A DNA stretch of 64,000 nt from an uncultured Prevotella sp. (GCA_944319915.1 CALUEY010000001.1:62001-126000); one strand, 5' to 3'; positions 43,125-52,078 are shown, numbered from the stretch's first letter. A program made the numbers and translations. The notes: a model not told the origin generated them from the letters alone.

Positions 43125-45776
43125 ATGAATACACATATATATCGGCAGATAGCAGCCGTGGCTTTGCTCTTGGCCCTGACCGTGGTGCCGGGCCGGGTGG
43201 CGGCGCAGGACGACTTCAGGGAGGTTTCCTTCGCCGTTACCTTGGACAAGGGCGGCAAGCTGGCGCCCGAGGAAATAGAGTACGCGCGGTTCAAGAGCCG
43301 CAATGCCGCGGTGGCCGCGAGCAACTTGCTCAGGGTTGCCGTAAGGAACGACTTTGGCTCCGGCGTTGAGAAAGCCATGGCCGACGTGGCCGAGAACTCC
43401 AATGGCGGCTGGCAACGCTCCGACCACAACGGAATGTTCACCGTGCCGGTGATGGACGGCATGGCCATCCTCCTGTTCTGCGACCGCGAGGAGGTGAAGG
43501 TCGTTGAGATAGAGCAGGGCAAGGACAGCTACCCCGTCGTGGTGGCGCTCAAGACATCGCTCAGCAACGTCGACGTGATATCCAAGCGCCAGCGCAGCGG
43601 CGTTACGTTCGGCAGCGGCATCTCCGAAGACGAGGGAGCCACGGTCCGCTTTCAGGTGAAAGCCGATTTCCCCGCAGGCTATGGCCGCGACGATTCACGC
43701 CTGATAGTGCAGCCGATGGTGGTTGACTGCCAGACCGAGGACACCATATCCTACCTCGACGGCATCGTGTACGAGGGTGAGGAGTACCATCACATACAAG
43801 ACAGGCGCATGCGCTTCCGCTACAATCCAAACGACCCGCTCCACCGGGTTTACCGCAGCAACGTGGTGCTCCGCGACAACCAGCCGTTCAGCGTCGACAC
43901 CACCTATGTGTTCTCAAAGCCCAAGGGCGACCGCAAGGCCAAGGACAAGACATACAAGTGCCTGTTCTATTGCGTCCTCGAGGATTACCACAAGGCTTAT
44001 TACAACAACGGTGGCCAGGGAACAGGCTCATGCAACACCTACCGCCGATTCAAGTTCCTCGACTTTTCAGTCGCATCTGCCGAGATGGACATCACGCAGT
44101 TCAGGCAGGAGGCCGAGGCAAAGTTCAACAGCGTGCCTCGCAACCTCATGCTTACGTTCGTGGTGAACAGCGACCAGCTCACCGACGACTCCACAAACCA
44201 GATAGAGTTCGACAACCTCACCGAGGAGCTCCGCTCATACGGCAAGAACCTCTTCCGCGTTACGGTGGAGGCCACGTCGTCGCCCGAGGGTGCCTACGAG
44301 CACAACATGGAGCTGGCCCGCCGCAGGGCGGCGCGCGCCCTCTCCATCATACGGCAGAACCTTGGCCGGGCCGACGTGCAGCTGCCTGCCCCCAAGGTGC
44401 GCGTATGCTCGTGGGATGAACTTGTTGACGAGCTTGCCGGCAGCGTGGCCGACACATCCATGGTGGCCATGGTGCGCAACGTGGTGGCTTCCAGCGAGCC
44501 GCGCGCCGTATATGCCAAGCTGCGCGCGCTCCCATTCTACGACGCGGTGATAGCCCCGGCGCTCGTAAGGCTCCGCTCCATGACGTGCTCCTACACCGTG
44601 GAGACCAACCGCCCGATGACCGCCGACGAGGCCGCCGCCAAGTACTTTGCGGGCAAGGCCGACTACATATCGGGCAAGAAGAACTTCGGCGCCGACTTCT
44701 CCGATGGCGACCTCTACAACCTTTACAACACCATCAAGGACACCCTGGAGCTTGACACCATCACCGACCTTGCCTATGGGCAGCTCGTGAAGAAACGCTC
44801 TTACGAGCTTTACAAGTTCGCCCCCTACCTTGCCAACCGCAAGGCACTGCTCAACCTCAAGCGCGGCACGCCCGACCTCGAGGTGCTCAGGCCTTTCATA
44901 CTGCTCGGCGACAACCGCATACCCATACGCAACCCCAACCAGCGGCAGGCCGACAAGAACTACAAGGAGATGATCATCAACCAGGCCATAACATATTTCC
45001 AGGAGCAGGAGATCGACTCCGCGCAGTCGATGGTCAACTGGGTGCTCGGGGCCAGCCGCGTGAGAGACCGCAGCGACTCCACGCTCGCCAAGCTCGAGAT
45101 GTTCATCACCCTCAGGAAGCACTATGGCCGCTTCCTGCAAAACAACTGCACCCCCGAGCAGCGCGATTCGGTTGAGGCAGCATACGAGTTCGTGGTTGAG
45201 AACAACATCGTGAACAAGGCGGCCATCTACGCCGAGTTCCGCACCGCGCTCGGCCTTTCAACAGAGGAGGTTAACCGCTACGTGGAAATGATTGACGACG
45301 GCAACGCCAAGAAATGGTACCTCAAGGGCATGATATGGAGCGACAAGGCCGGGCAGGAGCAGGCCGAGGAGCTTAACTCCCAAGCCTTTGTGGGCATGTC
45401 GGCCGAAGAGCGGGCGCGCTACAACGAGCTTACCGCCTGGGCCGCAGGCGACAACACCCCCCACTTCCTTGCCTACTTCCAGCACAGCTTCGACATTGAG
45501 CCGGGCTACAGGAAGCTCTTCGCTGTTGAGGGCAACGTTACCGACGAGGTGCGCGAGCGCTACCCTTACGACGACGACAAGGCCGACCAATACCGCAAGA
45601 AGTTCGACGCTCTCTACACCATATTGAAAGCCAACAAGGCCGTAGGCAAGGCTGCGGAAGCAAGCACCAAGCCAACCGCAGCCGCCCCGGCGCAGCCTAC
45701 TGAGGCCGCCAGTGACACGCAGGCAGGCGGCGAAGCCTCCGACAGCGACAACAATAACGGAAACGAAACGAAATGA
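43125..45776 (+). CDS. Large exported protein with OmpA-like segment
   Basis: The 883-residue product has a signal peptide (VALLLALTVVPGRVAAQ). Residues about 75-155 resemble a carboxypeptidase-regulatory-like beta-sandwich (SDHNGMFTVPVMDGMAILLF, then LSNVDVISKRQ). A middle region (about 165-320) is beta-rich, and an OmpA-like piece lies at about 340-420 with the signature VEATSSPEGAYEHNMELARR. A long helical part (about 520-850) may be repeat-like. A Pro/Ala/Asn/Asp-rich tail ends the protein. OmpA-like segments bind peptidoglycan, so it may fix the surface structure to the cell wall. It overlaps the next gene by 4 bp (ATGA). Confidence 0.62.
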   Translation: MNTHIYRQIAAVALLLALTVVPGRVAAQDDFREVSFAVTLDKGGKLAPEEIEYARFKSRNAAVAASNLLRVAVRNDFGSGVEKAMADVAENSNGGWQRSDHNGMFTVPVMDGMAILLFCDREEVKVVEIEQGKDSYPVVVALKTSLSNVDVISKRQRSGVTFGSGISEDEGATVRFQVKADFPAGYGRDDSRLIVQPMVVDCQTEDTISYLDGIVYEGEEYHHIQDRRMRFRYNPNDPLHRVYRSNVVLRDNQPFSVDTTYVFSKPKGDRKAKDKTYKCLFYCVLEDYHKAYYNNGGQGTGSCNTYRRFKFLDFSVASAEMDITQFRQEAEAKFNSVPRNLMLTFVVNSDQLTDDSTNQIEFDNLTEELRSYGKNLFRVTVEATSSPEGAYEHNMELARRRAARALSIIRQNLGRADVQLPAPKVRVCSWDELVDELAGSVADTSMVAMVRNVVASSEPRAVYAKLRALPFYDAVIAPALVRLRSMTCSYTVETNRPMTADEAAAKYFAGKADYISGKKNFGADFSDGDLYNLYNTIKDTLELDTITDLAYGQLVKKRSYELYKFAPYLANRKALLNLKRGTPDLEVLRPFILLGDNRIPIRNPNQRQADKNYKEMIINQAITYFQEQEIDSAQSMVNWVLGASRVRDRSDSTLAKLEMFITLRKHYGRFLQNNCTPEQRDSVEAAYEFVVENNIVNKAAIYAEFRTALGLSTEEVNRYVEMIDDGNAKKWYLKGMIWSDKAGQEQAEELNSQAFVGMSAEERARYNELTAWAAGDNTPHFLAYFQHSFDIEPGYRKLFAVEGNVTDEVRERYPYDDDKADQYRKKFDALYTILKANKAVGKAAEASTKPTAAAPAQPTEAASDTQAGGEASDSDNNNGNETK

Positions 45777-47905
45777 GAAAGCCATCATCAACGATACTGA
45801 TTGCCGCGCTTGTGGCTGCGGCCACCCCCGCAGGGGCGGCGCAGCCACTGCTGGGCGCGCCCGCGGCGGCCCTTGCCGCAGATTCTGCCGCCGCCCGCCC
45901 GGCAGCCGACGGTGCATCCGTGGAGGCGGCCGAGCCATCGGTCGGCGGGCAGGCAGCCGACTCCATCGCCAAGACGCGGCTCAACAAGGCCGATGGGTTC
46001 AACGCCCTCGACTACATATTGGAGCGGCGTTACCTCAACCGTGGCGACGAGTTCTCAGGCCCGTGGAACAGCAACCTCTACCTTGAGGCCGGCCTTGGCG
46101 CCGAGCACATAGACGCCCCCTCCGATGCTCACAGCTTCAGCACGCTCTCAACGGTGAGGGTAGGCGTGGGCAAGCGTTTCAGCAGGCTCCACTCGGCGCG
46201 CCTCACGCTCCACGGTGGCTTCGGCTTCCAGGAGTCGTCAAACCTGCTCCTCGGCAAGGCAGGGGCGCGGCTCGACTACCTCTTCAGCCTCTCGTCCTAT
46301 TTCGACGGCTACAACCCCGCGCGCTTCCTTGAGCTGTCGTCGGTGCTCGGCATCGGCGCGCAAGGCTCGCAGCTGCGGCGCAACTCGCCCTGGAAGCTCT
46401 CAGCCGAAGGCCACGTGGGCTTGCAGCTCAAGTTCTACACCGGGCCGCAGGGAGCCCTTAACATCGAGCCATACATAGGCATAGCCTCCGACCAGGGCGA
46501 CGTCAGCACCAACAAGAACTGGCGCAAGTACGACGTGTTCTATGGCGTTGGCCTCAGCTACGTGTACTATCTCGACAACCCACTCTCGCGCCAGCGCCGC
46601 CGCCAGCTCATCGCCGGGCGGTCCAAGGCCGACGCCGTGGTGGGCGACTCGGCCTTGCAGTCGTGGCAGCGGCCGTGGTTCGTGGAGCTTGCCGCCGGCC
46701 CCCACTTCATGGACTCGCCCGAGCTGGGCTTCTTCTCCACGCTCGGCCACGAAACGGCCCTCTCTGTTGGCAAGTGGCTCTCGCCGGCCTTGGGCGTCCG
46801 CTTCACCACCTCCTTGCGCTCGGCCACGTTCGGCAAGAGCCAGTTCACGTCGCCCCGCCCGTCATACGGCACGAGCTATGAGCGCACATATAACAAGGTG
46901 TATGCCGGGGCGCGCGTAGATGCGCTCATCAGCCCCCTCGGCTTCACCAAGGGCTTCGCCTGGGACAAACCCTTCGGCTTCTACGTCCTCTTCGGCGGCG
47001 AGCTGGGCCGCTTGGTGCGCTACGACCGCTCCGAGCTGCTAAGGTGCTGGAGCGTTTCCTACAGCGCGGGCGCGCACTTCTGGGCGCGCATAGCCGACGG
47101 CGTGCAGCTCTTCGTAGAGCCGCGCGGCTCGTGGTACATCTACAACATACCCTACAGCGACGTGCGCACGCGGAGCATGCGCTGCACCGACGGCGGCATG
47201 ACCGTCAACGTGGGCCTCACCGTGAGCACCTACGACCGCAAGTACCGCCGCGGGCAGGGCGGGGCGCGCCCCCGGGGCCACTTCACCGCAGGCCTTGGCG
47301 GCGGCACCAACCTCGTCTACCGCCGCACGGCGGTGCAGGGCGGCGGCATGGGCTACAACGGCCACGCATGGCTTGAGTATGGCTTCGACCGCCTCTCGGC
47401 AGTGCGCGCCTCGTTCGAGTACGTCTCCGTGGGCACCATGCATAGCACGCGCTTCTACGACTACAACATGGCCTACCCCGACGACAACTACCTCCGCTCC
47501 ACGCGCACCGGCGTATGGCACCGCCGCCTCAGCCTCGGCATGGTGTCGCTGGCCTATTCGCTCAACCTCACCGAGGCCCTGTGCGGACCCAGAGGCCGGC
47601 GCCTGTTCGACGTCACGGCCTATGCCGGCCCGGCACTCGTTATGCTCTACGGCGAAAAGGCGAGCCTCGACGCCTCCGAGCGGCTGCAGCAGGGCCACGA
47701 GGCCCGCCTGGCCGTCCCGGCAGGCAGGGAGACCGAGTTTGGCGCCCACGCCGGGCTACGCCTCACGGCCAACGTGGGCAAGGGCTGGGGCGTTTACCTC
47801 GCGCCCGCCCTCTACGTGTGGAAGCAGTTCAACATGCCCGGCGTGGAGGTGGTGCTCACCAAGCACGTGGAGACGATAAACCTCGGCGTGCAGTACAATT
47901 TCTAA
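45773..47905 (+). CDS. Outer-membrane protein with three tandem beta-barrel-like repeats
   Basis: The 710-residue product has a signal peptide and an Ala-rich spacer to about residue 65. Three consecutive stretches of similar layout follow: about 97-270 (SNLYLEAGLGAEHID), 300-490 (WFVELAAGPHFMDSPELGF) and 502-710 (HFTAGLGGGTNLVYRR). Each opens with a Gly-rich strand, then a VGKRFS/VGKWLS/YGFDRLS turn. They continue with GARLDYLFS/GARVDALIS-like strands and a turn before GLQLKFYTGPQGAL/HFWARIADGVQLF. The C-terminal residue is Phe, as in outer-membrane barrels. The ATGA overlap with the OmpA-like gene suggests the two act together. Family not recognised. Confidence 0.6.
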   Translation: MRKPSSTILIAALVAAATPAGAAQPLLGAPAAALAADSAAARPAADGASVEAAEPSVGGQAADSIAKTRLNKADGFNALDYILERRYLNRGDEFSGPWNSNLYLEAGLGAEHIDAPSDAHSFSTLSTVRVGVGKRFSRLHSARLTLHGGFGFQESSNLLLGKAGARLDYLFSLSSYFDGYNPARFLELSSVLGIGAQGSQLRRNSPWKLSAEGHVGLQLKFYTGPQGALNIEPYIGIASDQGDVSTNKNWRKYDVFYGVGLSYVYYLDNPLSRQRRRQLIAGRSKADAVVGDSALQSWQRPWFVELAAGPHFMDSPELGFFSTLGHETALSVGKWLSPALGVRFTTSLRSATFGKSQFTSPRPSYGTSYERTYNKVYAGARVDALISPLGFTKGFAWDKPFGFYVLFGGELGRLVRYDRSELLRCWSVSYSAGAHFWARIADGVQLFVEPRGSWYIYNIPYSDVRTRSMRCTDGGMTVNVGLTVSTYDRKYRRGQGGARPRGHFTAGLGGGTNLVYRRTAVQGGGMGYNGHAWLEYGFDRLSAVRASFEYVSVGTMHSTRFYDYNMAYPDDNYLRSTRTGVWHRRLSLGMVSLAYSLNLTEALCGPRGRRLFDVTAYAGPALVMLYGEKASLDASERLQQGHEARLAVPAGRETEFGAHAGLRLTANVGKGWGVYLAPALYVWKQFNMPGVEVVLTKHVETINLGVQYNF

Positions 47906-47927
47906 CGAACTTACATTCCTGTACTCT

Positions 47928-49409
47928 ATGACGAGACATCTGAGATATGCACTCTGCGCCGCCGCCTTGTGGCTGACGGCGCTCGGCGCCGGCGCTCAGG
48001 GCGACACCAAGGCCGCCCTCGAGGCCGTCGACAGCATCGTGCGCAAGTACTCTAACTACAAGGACGTGCTCGACCCCTACGTGGCCAAGATATGCGCCAA
48101 GCACAAGGACAGCCCCGAGTTCATGGTGGGCGTGGCCAGGGCCTACTACTCCTTCTCACGGCCTAAGGGGCAGGCGTTCTACACCTTCCACACGCGCGAC
48201 ACCGCCAACGCCCGCAAGTACGTGCAGATGGCCATCCAGCTCAACCCCACCTACGTGCCGGCCTACATCTGCGGCGGCGACATCGAGCGCACGCAGTTCA
48301 ACCGCGAGCCGGCCCTCGACTGGTACCGCCGCGCCATTGCCGCCAACAAGGCCGACCCCGCAGGCTATCTGGCCTATGCCGACTACGCCTCTGAGACCGA
48401 CCCTGCCGAGGCCCTGCGCGTGCTCGAGGCCCTGCGCGACTACAACCCCGGCTACCCCGTTTACCTTGCCGCCGCACGCATCTGCGACCGCCGCGGCGAG
48501 TGGGAGAAGTCGCTCGAATACTTCGCAAAGGCCGAAAAGGACAGCATGACCTACCATGACTTCGTTACCTACGCCCTCAACTGCGAGCTTATGCGCGAAT
48601 ACCAGCAGGGGCTCGACGCCGCCCTGCTCGGCCTTGAGCAGTATCCCGACAGCGCCGCCCTCAACCGCCTGGCCATGAGGCAGCTCGTGATACTCAACAA
48701 GTACACCGACGCGCTCGTTTACGTTGACCGCCTGTTCAACAAGTCGGAGAACGCCAAGATAGGCTGGCAGGACTACAACTACGCCGGGCGCGCATACTTC
48801 GGCGCCAAGCGCTACGGCGAGGCCCTGTCGATGTTCACCAAGATTACCGACGACGACGAGCTTAAGCCCGTGGAGCGGTCGTCGCTGGTGGACTATACGG
48901 CCAGGACCTACGCCAACCTCGGCGACTACGACAAGGCCATAGCCATATTCAGCGACTTCGTGGCAAGGCAGGAACGCGACTCCGCGCTCTCGCCCGGCGA
49001 CGTGTACAACCTTGCAAACATGTACATGCGCAAGGCGCAAGACTCCACCACCGTCAACTCCACCGAGGCGTGGCTCAAGGCCGACTCCACCTTTGCCGTC
49101 ATGGCGGCGCGCTTCACCGCCAACGCCGACTTCGCCCTCGCCAACCGCCTGCAGATTGCTTACGTGCTCGACCCCGACTTCGAGACGGGCCGCTGCGTGC
49201 CCATAGCCGAGCAGCTCGTGGCCGTGGTTACGGCCAAGGGCGAGGCCGACGACGCCTCCACCGCCCGCCTGCTCAACGCCTACCGGTTCCTGGCGTTCCA
49301 CTACACCATCAACAAGAACCGCAAGCGCAGCAGGATGTACTGGCAGAAGGTGCTCGAACTCGACCCCGGCAACGAAACTGCCAAGAACGTATTAGGCATA
49401 AAAGGCTGA
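47928..49409 (+). CDS. Exported tetratricopeptide-repeat protein
   Basis: The 493-residue product has a signal peptide (LCAAALWLTALGAGAQ). Helical TPR-type repeats follow throughout (NARKYVQMAIQLNPTYVPAY, ALDWYRRAIAANKADPAGYLAY, EKSLEYFAKAEKD, NRKRSRMYWQKVLELDPGNE). It begins 22 bp after the triple-barrel gene and ends the locus before a strong terminator, so it is probably a periplasmic scaffold or assembly factor for the surface structure. No enzymatic motif. Confidence 0.75.
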   Translation: MTRHLRYALCAAALWLTALGAGAQGDTKAALEAVDSIVRKYSNYKDVLDPYVAKICAKHKDSPEFMVGVARAYYSFSRPKGQAFYTFHTRDTANARKYVQMAIQLNPTYVPAYICGGDIERTQFNREPALDWYRRAIAANKADPAGYLAYADYASETDPAEALRVLEALRDYNPGYPVYLAAARICDRRGEWEKSLEYFAKAEKDSMTYHDFVTYALNCELMREYQQGLDAALLGLEQYPDSAALNRLAMRQLVILNKYTDALVYVDRLFNKSENAKIGWQDYNYAGRAYFGAKRYGEALSMFTKITDDDELKPVERSSLVDYTARTYANLGDYDKAIAIFSDFVARQERDSALSPGDVYNLANMYMRKAQDSTTVNSTEAWLKADSTFAVMAARFTANADFALANRLQIAYVLDPDFETGRCVPIAEQLVAVVTAKGEADDASTARLLNAYRFLAFHYTINKNRKRSRMYWQKVLELDPGNETAKNVLGIKG

Positions 49410-49482
49410 GAAGCCTCCATTCTCTTTTTCATACATTTTGTGGCTCAGCGGAGCCATCAGTCACGTTTATAGTTTGACACTC

Positions 49483-49515
49483 GGCCCGTCCTTGCACTGC
49501 AGGACGGGCCTTTTT
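49483..49515 (+). terminator. Intrinsic terminator of the fimbrial locus
   Basis: GGCCCGTCCT (49483-49492) pairs with AGGACGGGCC (49501-49510), loop 8 nt, directly followed by TTTTT (49511-49515). This is a textbook intrinsic terminator 74 bp after the TPR gene. It is built from the first unit of repeat array F. Confidence 0.85.
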
Positions 49516-49665
49516 GCATCCTCAAACATGCCGTTTCGCGCCACAAAACAGGCCGTTTCGCGTTGCAGGAAGGGCCGTTTTGCAATGCGCTGAGTGCCAG
49601 GTTGTTGCGCTGGTGCGTATTCCCAGGGGCGATGCACCGGCGAAACAGCACTGTATCCGTGCCGT
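49490..49665 (+). repeat. Intergenic 22-bp repeat array with tail, copy F
   Basis: Units lie at 49490-49511, 49512-49532 (21 nt), 49533-49554 and 49555-49576. The tail GCAATGCGCTGAGTGCCAGG, then TTGTTGCGCTGG, continues to about 49680, where TTTACAAGAG recurs. It overlaps the terminator above. It lies in the 717-bp gene-free stretch 49410-50126, together with repeat copy II. Confidence 0.72.
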
Positions 49666-49778
49666 TTTCTTTACAAGAGTTGTGCTGGCTCGGTGTAAGC
49701 AAGCATCGAGATTGAGCAGTGGAAACTTTCAGGTAGTGGCGCGAAGCCTTGAGCCTCACCCACGCACGTTCTTTCTCA

Positions 49779-49904
49779 CCCACGTTCAGGCTGGTTTTCA
49801 ACCACTAATGGTTTGCAACCCGCGCCATGCTTGCTTTATTCACTTCCCCGGGTCGCAGACCCGGCCACGGGAGCTGGCGGGTCGCAGACCCGCCAGAACG
49901 TGGG
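49779..49904 (+). repeat. MITE-like element, copy II (126 bp, imperfect inverted ends)
   Basis: It starts CCCACGTTCAGGC and ends GCCAGAACGTGGG (49892-49904). It contains the same core as copies I and III (GCGCCATGCTTGCTTTATTC then the CCGGGTCGCAGACCCGG hairpin). The left inverted arm has diverged. The right flank GAGCACATGGGAGTAACG is shared with copies I and IV. Confidence 0.78.
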
Positions 49905-50046
49905 TGAGAACGTGGGTGAGCACATGGGAGTAACGATGCGGGTTCGGGATAAGCAATCGTAAGGGCTACTTAACTCCTGTAGCTCCTTAACTCCTATGAC
50001 TATTTAATTCCTTGTCCGAACTAATAAAGAAAATTTCTTTTCCCAG

Positions 50047-50078
50047 TTTGGCTTTGTGGATAAAAATAATTACCTTTG
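50047..50078 (+). promoter_or_regulatory. Promoter of the DUF3467 gene
   Basis: TTTG (50047-50050) is separated by 20 bp from TACCTTTG (50071-50078), then C. The ATG is 48 bp downstream. A strong match to the Bacteroidota promoter. Confidence 0.7.
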
Positions 50079-50126
50079 CAAGGCTTTGTACAGAAACACT
50101 GAACTTTAACAATAACAAAAACAGCA

Positions 50127-50456
50127 ATGAACGAAAACGAGAACAAGCAGCAAGGGCAGTTGCAGATAGAACTGCCGCAGGAGACAGCCCAGGGCGAATA
50201 TGCCAACTTCGCTATAATAACCCATTCGAGCAGCGACTTCGTGCTCGACTTTGCCCGCATCCTGCCTGGCGTGCCTAAGGCTCAGGTAAAGAGCCGCGTA
50301 ATCCTCGCCCCCGAGCACGCCAAGCGCCTGCTCATGGCCCTTCAGGAGAACATCATGCGCTACGAGCGCGAGTTTGGCCAGATAAAGCTCCCCAACCAGC
50401 AGCAGGCCGGCCCCCGCACCATAGCCCCGTTCAACGTGGGCAAAGGCGAAGCGTAG
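50127..50456 (+). CDS. DUF3467 family protein
   Basis: The 109-residue cytoplasmic protein starts with a polar Glu/Asn/Gln/Lys tail. The DUF3467 core follows (EYANFAIITHSSSDFVLDFA, PGVPKAQVKSRVILAPEHAK, LLMALQENIMRYEREFGQI). The function is unknown; the family is widespread. In many Bacteroidales it is encoded right after rpoB-rpoC and before rpsL, so its place 2 kb before rpsL looks like a remnant of that order, although rpoBC is not upstream here. Single gene with its own promoter and terminator. Confidence 0.88.
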   Translation: MNENENKQQGQLQIELPQETAQGEYANFAIITHSSSDFVLDFARILPGVPKAQVKSRVILAPEHAKRLLMALQENIMRYEREFGQIKLPNQQQAGPRTIAPFNVGKGEA

Positions 50457-50488
50457 GAAATTAAAAGTTAAAAGCTAATAAATAAAAG

Positions 50489-50530
50489 AAATACCCCTGT
50501 GGATGGCTTGATGCTTCCGCAGGGGTATTT
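50489..50530 (+). terminator. Terminator of the DUF3467 gene
   Basis: AAATACCCCTG (50489-50499) pairs perfectly with CAGGGGTATTT (50520-50530), with a 20-nt loop that can pair further. It is symmetrical A/T flanked, so it could work in both directions. Confidence 0.75.
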
Positions 50531-50547
50531 CGCTCACGCACTTCTAC

Positions 50548-50636
50548 CCACATCCTCACCCGCCCACGTGTTCACCCACGTGCTTTTTCACCCACGTTAA
50601 GGCGGGTGAGCACGTGGGAGTAACGGCGCAGGTTCG
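50548..50636. repeat. Fragment of the MITE-like element and its flank, copy IV
   Basis: Repeated CACCCACGT words (50550-50600) are followed by GAGCACGTGGGAGTAACG and GCGCAGGTTCGG, the flank also seen beside copies I and II. The inner part and the inverted arms are missing, leaving a short AAGGCGGGTGAG junction. Probably a deletion derivative. Confidence 0.6.
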
Positions 50637-50648
50637 GTATGATTACCC

Positions 50649-51800
50649 TTACCTTTTTATTATTTCGTATTTCCTGCTGCCCAGCCCTATCTTCTCGGCG
50701 TGGGCCAGGCACGTCTTGTATTCGGTGTTGGGGTTGGCGTTGTCGAAGTGGTCGTGGTGGTCGCAGAAGTGCGGGTCGGCCATGGCCTCGCTGAGCTGCG
50801 AGTTGGGCAGGGGCGCCTGGCGCAGGCAGGCGTCGGCGCAGGCCTGGTCGAGCGCGAGCGGGTCGAACGATGCAAACATACCCACGTCGGGCAGCATGGG
50901 CGCATCGTTGCCCGAGTGGCAGTCGCACGTGGGCGACACGTCGCACACTATGGATATGTGGAACGAGGGCCGCCCCCATACCACCGCCTTGGTGTATTCG
51001 GCCATGCGGCAGTTAAGCTCCTTCACCGCGGCATCGTTGGCGAACGAGATGGCGTCGAAGTTGCAGGCTCCCACGCACCGCCCGCAGCCCACGCAGTTGC
51101 TTGCCACCACGCTCATCTTGCGCGAGGCCTCGTCGAAGCAGAGCCCGTCGTTGGCGCATTCGGCCATGCAGCGGCGGCATCCCCGGCACAGCTGCGGGTC
51201 TATCTGCGGCTTGCCGTTGCTGTGCTGGTCCTTCTTCCCGGCGCGCGAGCCGCAGCCCATGCCGATGTTCTTTATGGTTCCGCCAAAGCCCGTCATCTCG
51301 TGGCCCTTGAAGTGGGTGAGCGAGATGAACACATCGGCGTCCATCACCGCCCGGCCAATCCTGGCTTCCTTCACGTATTCGCCTCCGGCCACAGGCACGG
51401 CCACGTCGTCGGTGCCTTTCAGCCCGTCGCCTATTATCACGGGGCAGCCCACGGTGAGCGGCGTGAATCCGTTCTCCCAGGCGCAGTAGAGGTGGTCGAT
51501 GGCGTTCTTGCGGCTGCCGGGGTAGAGGGTGTTGCAGTCGGTGAGGAACGGCTTGCCACCGCGCTCCTTCACCATGTCGGCCACGGCGCGTGCGTAGTTG
51601 GGCCTCAGGAAGCTCATGTTGCCCAGTTCGCCGAAGTGCATCTTTATTGCCACGAACTTGCCGTCCATGTCAATGTCATCGAAGCCGGCGGCCTTGATTA
51701 GCCGCTTGAGCTTGTGCGCCGGCCCTTCGTTTGGCCGGCAGCGGAAGTCGGTGAAGTAAACCTTCGATACGCCTTTCGTTTCAGTTTCGTTCATGGTCAT
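50649..51800 (-). CDS. DUF362 family protein with two 4Fe-4S clusters
   Basis: The 383-residue product has an N-terminal DUF362 domain (VYFTDFRCRPNEGPAHKLKR, AIKMHFGELGN, FLTDCNTLYPGSRKNAIDHL, LTHFKGHEMTGFGGTIKNIG). A bacterial ferredoxin module follows with two CxxCxxC...C motifs (CRGCRRCMAEC and CVGCGRCVGAC). It is probably a cytoplasmic electron-transfer protein; partner unknown. The start at 51800 is supported by a strong Shine-Dalgarno AAGGAG 4-5 bp upstream, unusual for this phylum. A Met two codons later is an alternative. Confidence 0.85.
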   Translation of the reverse strand: MTMNETETKGVSKVYFTDFRCRPNEGPAHKLKRLIKAAGFDDIDMDGKFVAIKMHFGELGNMSFLRPNYARAVADMVKERGGKPFLTDCNTLYPGSRKNAIDHLYCAWENGFTPLTVGCPVIIGDGLKGTDDVAVPVAGGEYVKEARIGRAVMDADVFISLTHFKGHEMTGFGGTIKNIGMGCGSRAGKKDQHSNGKPQIDPQLCRGCRRCMAECANDGLCFDEASRKMSVVASNCVGCGRCVGACNFDAISFANDAAVKELNCRMAEYTKAVVWGRPSFHISIVCDVSPTCDCHSGNDAPMLPDVGMFASFDPLALDQACADACLRQAPLPNSQLSEAMADPHFCDHHDHFDNANPNTEYKTCLAHAEKIGLGSRKYEIIKR

Positions 51801-51904
51801 TTTCTCCTTGTAGTTTTGTTCATGAAGTATTCTATGGAAAGATAATGCAAGCGGGGGCAATGGGGAGCTTGCTCACGGATTGCCGGGCGCAGCTTAATCT
51901 CATG

Positions 51905-51912
51905 CAAAGTTA
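51905..51912 (-). promoter_or_regulatory. -7 promoter box of the DUF362 gene
   Basis: The minus strand reads TAACTTTG followed by C, about 105 bp upstream of the start. No clear -33. Confidence 0.5.
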
Positions 51913-52011
51913 GCCATTTCCTTGTCATTCCGTGTAGACGCATTACTTTTTCTTTGATGGATGTCAGCAGTTTGCCAAACAAATGTAAATGTTGAGGCCG
52001 ATAAGCATCTG

Positions 52012-52051
52012 CCCTCTGACTCCTCGTAACTCCCTCTGACTCCTTGTAACT
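52012..52051. repeat. 20-bp tandem duplication
   Basis: CCCTCTGACTCCTCGTAACT (52012-52031) is repeated at 52032-52051 with one change (T for C). The related word ACTCCTTGTAAC also occurs near 34924, again beside a MITE-like copy. It lies in the 681-bp gene-free stretch 51801-52481. Confidence 0.7.
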
Positions 52052-52078
52052 CTCATCCACGTTCCATCCATGTTCTCA

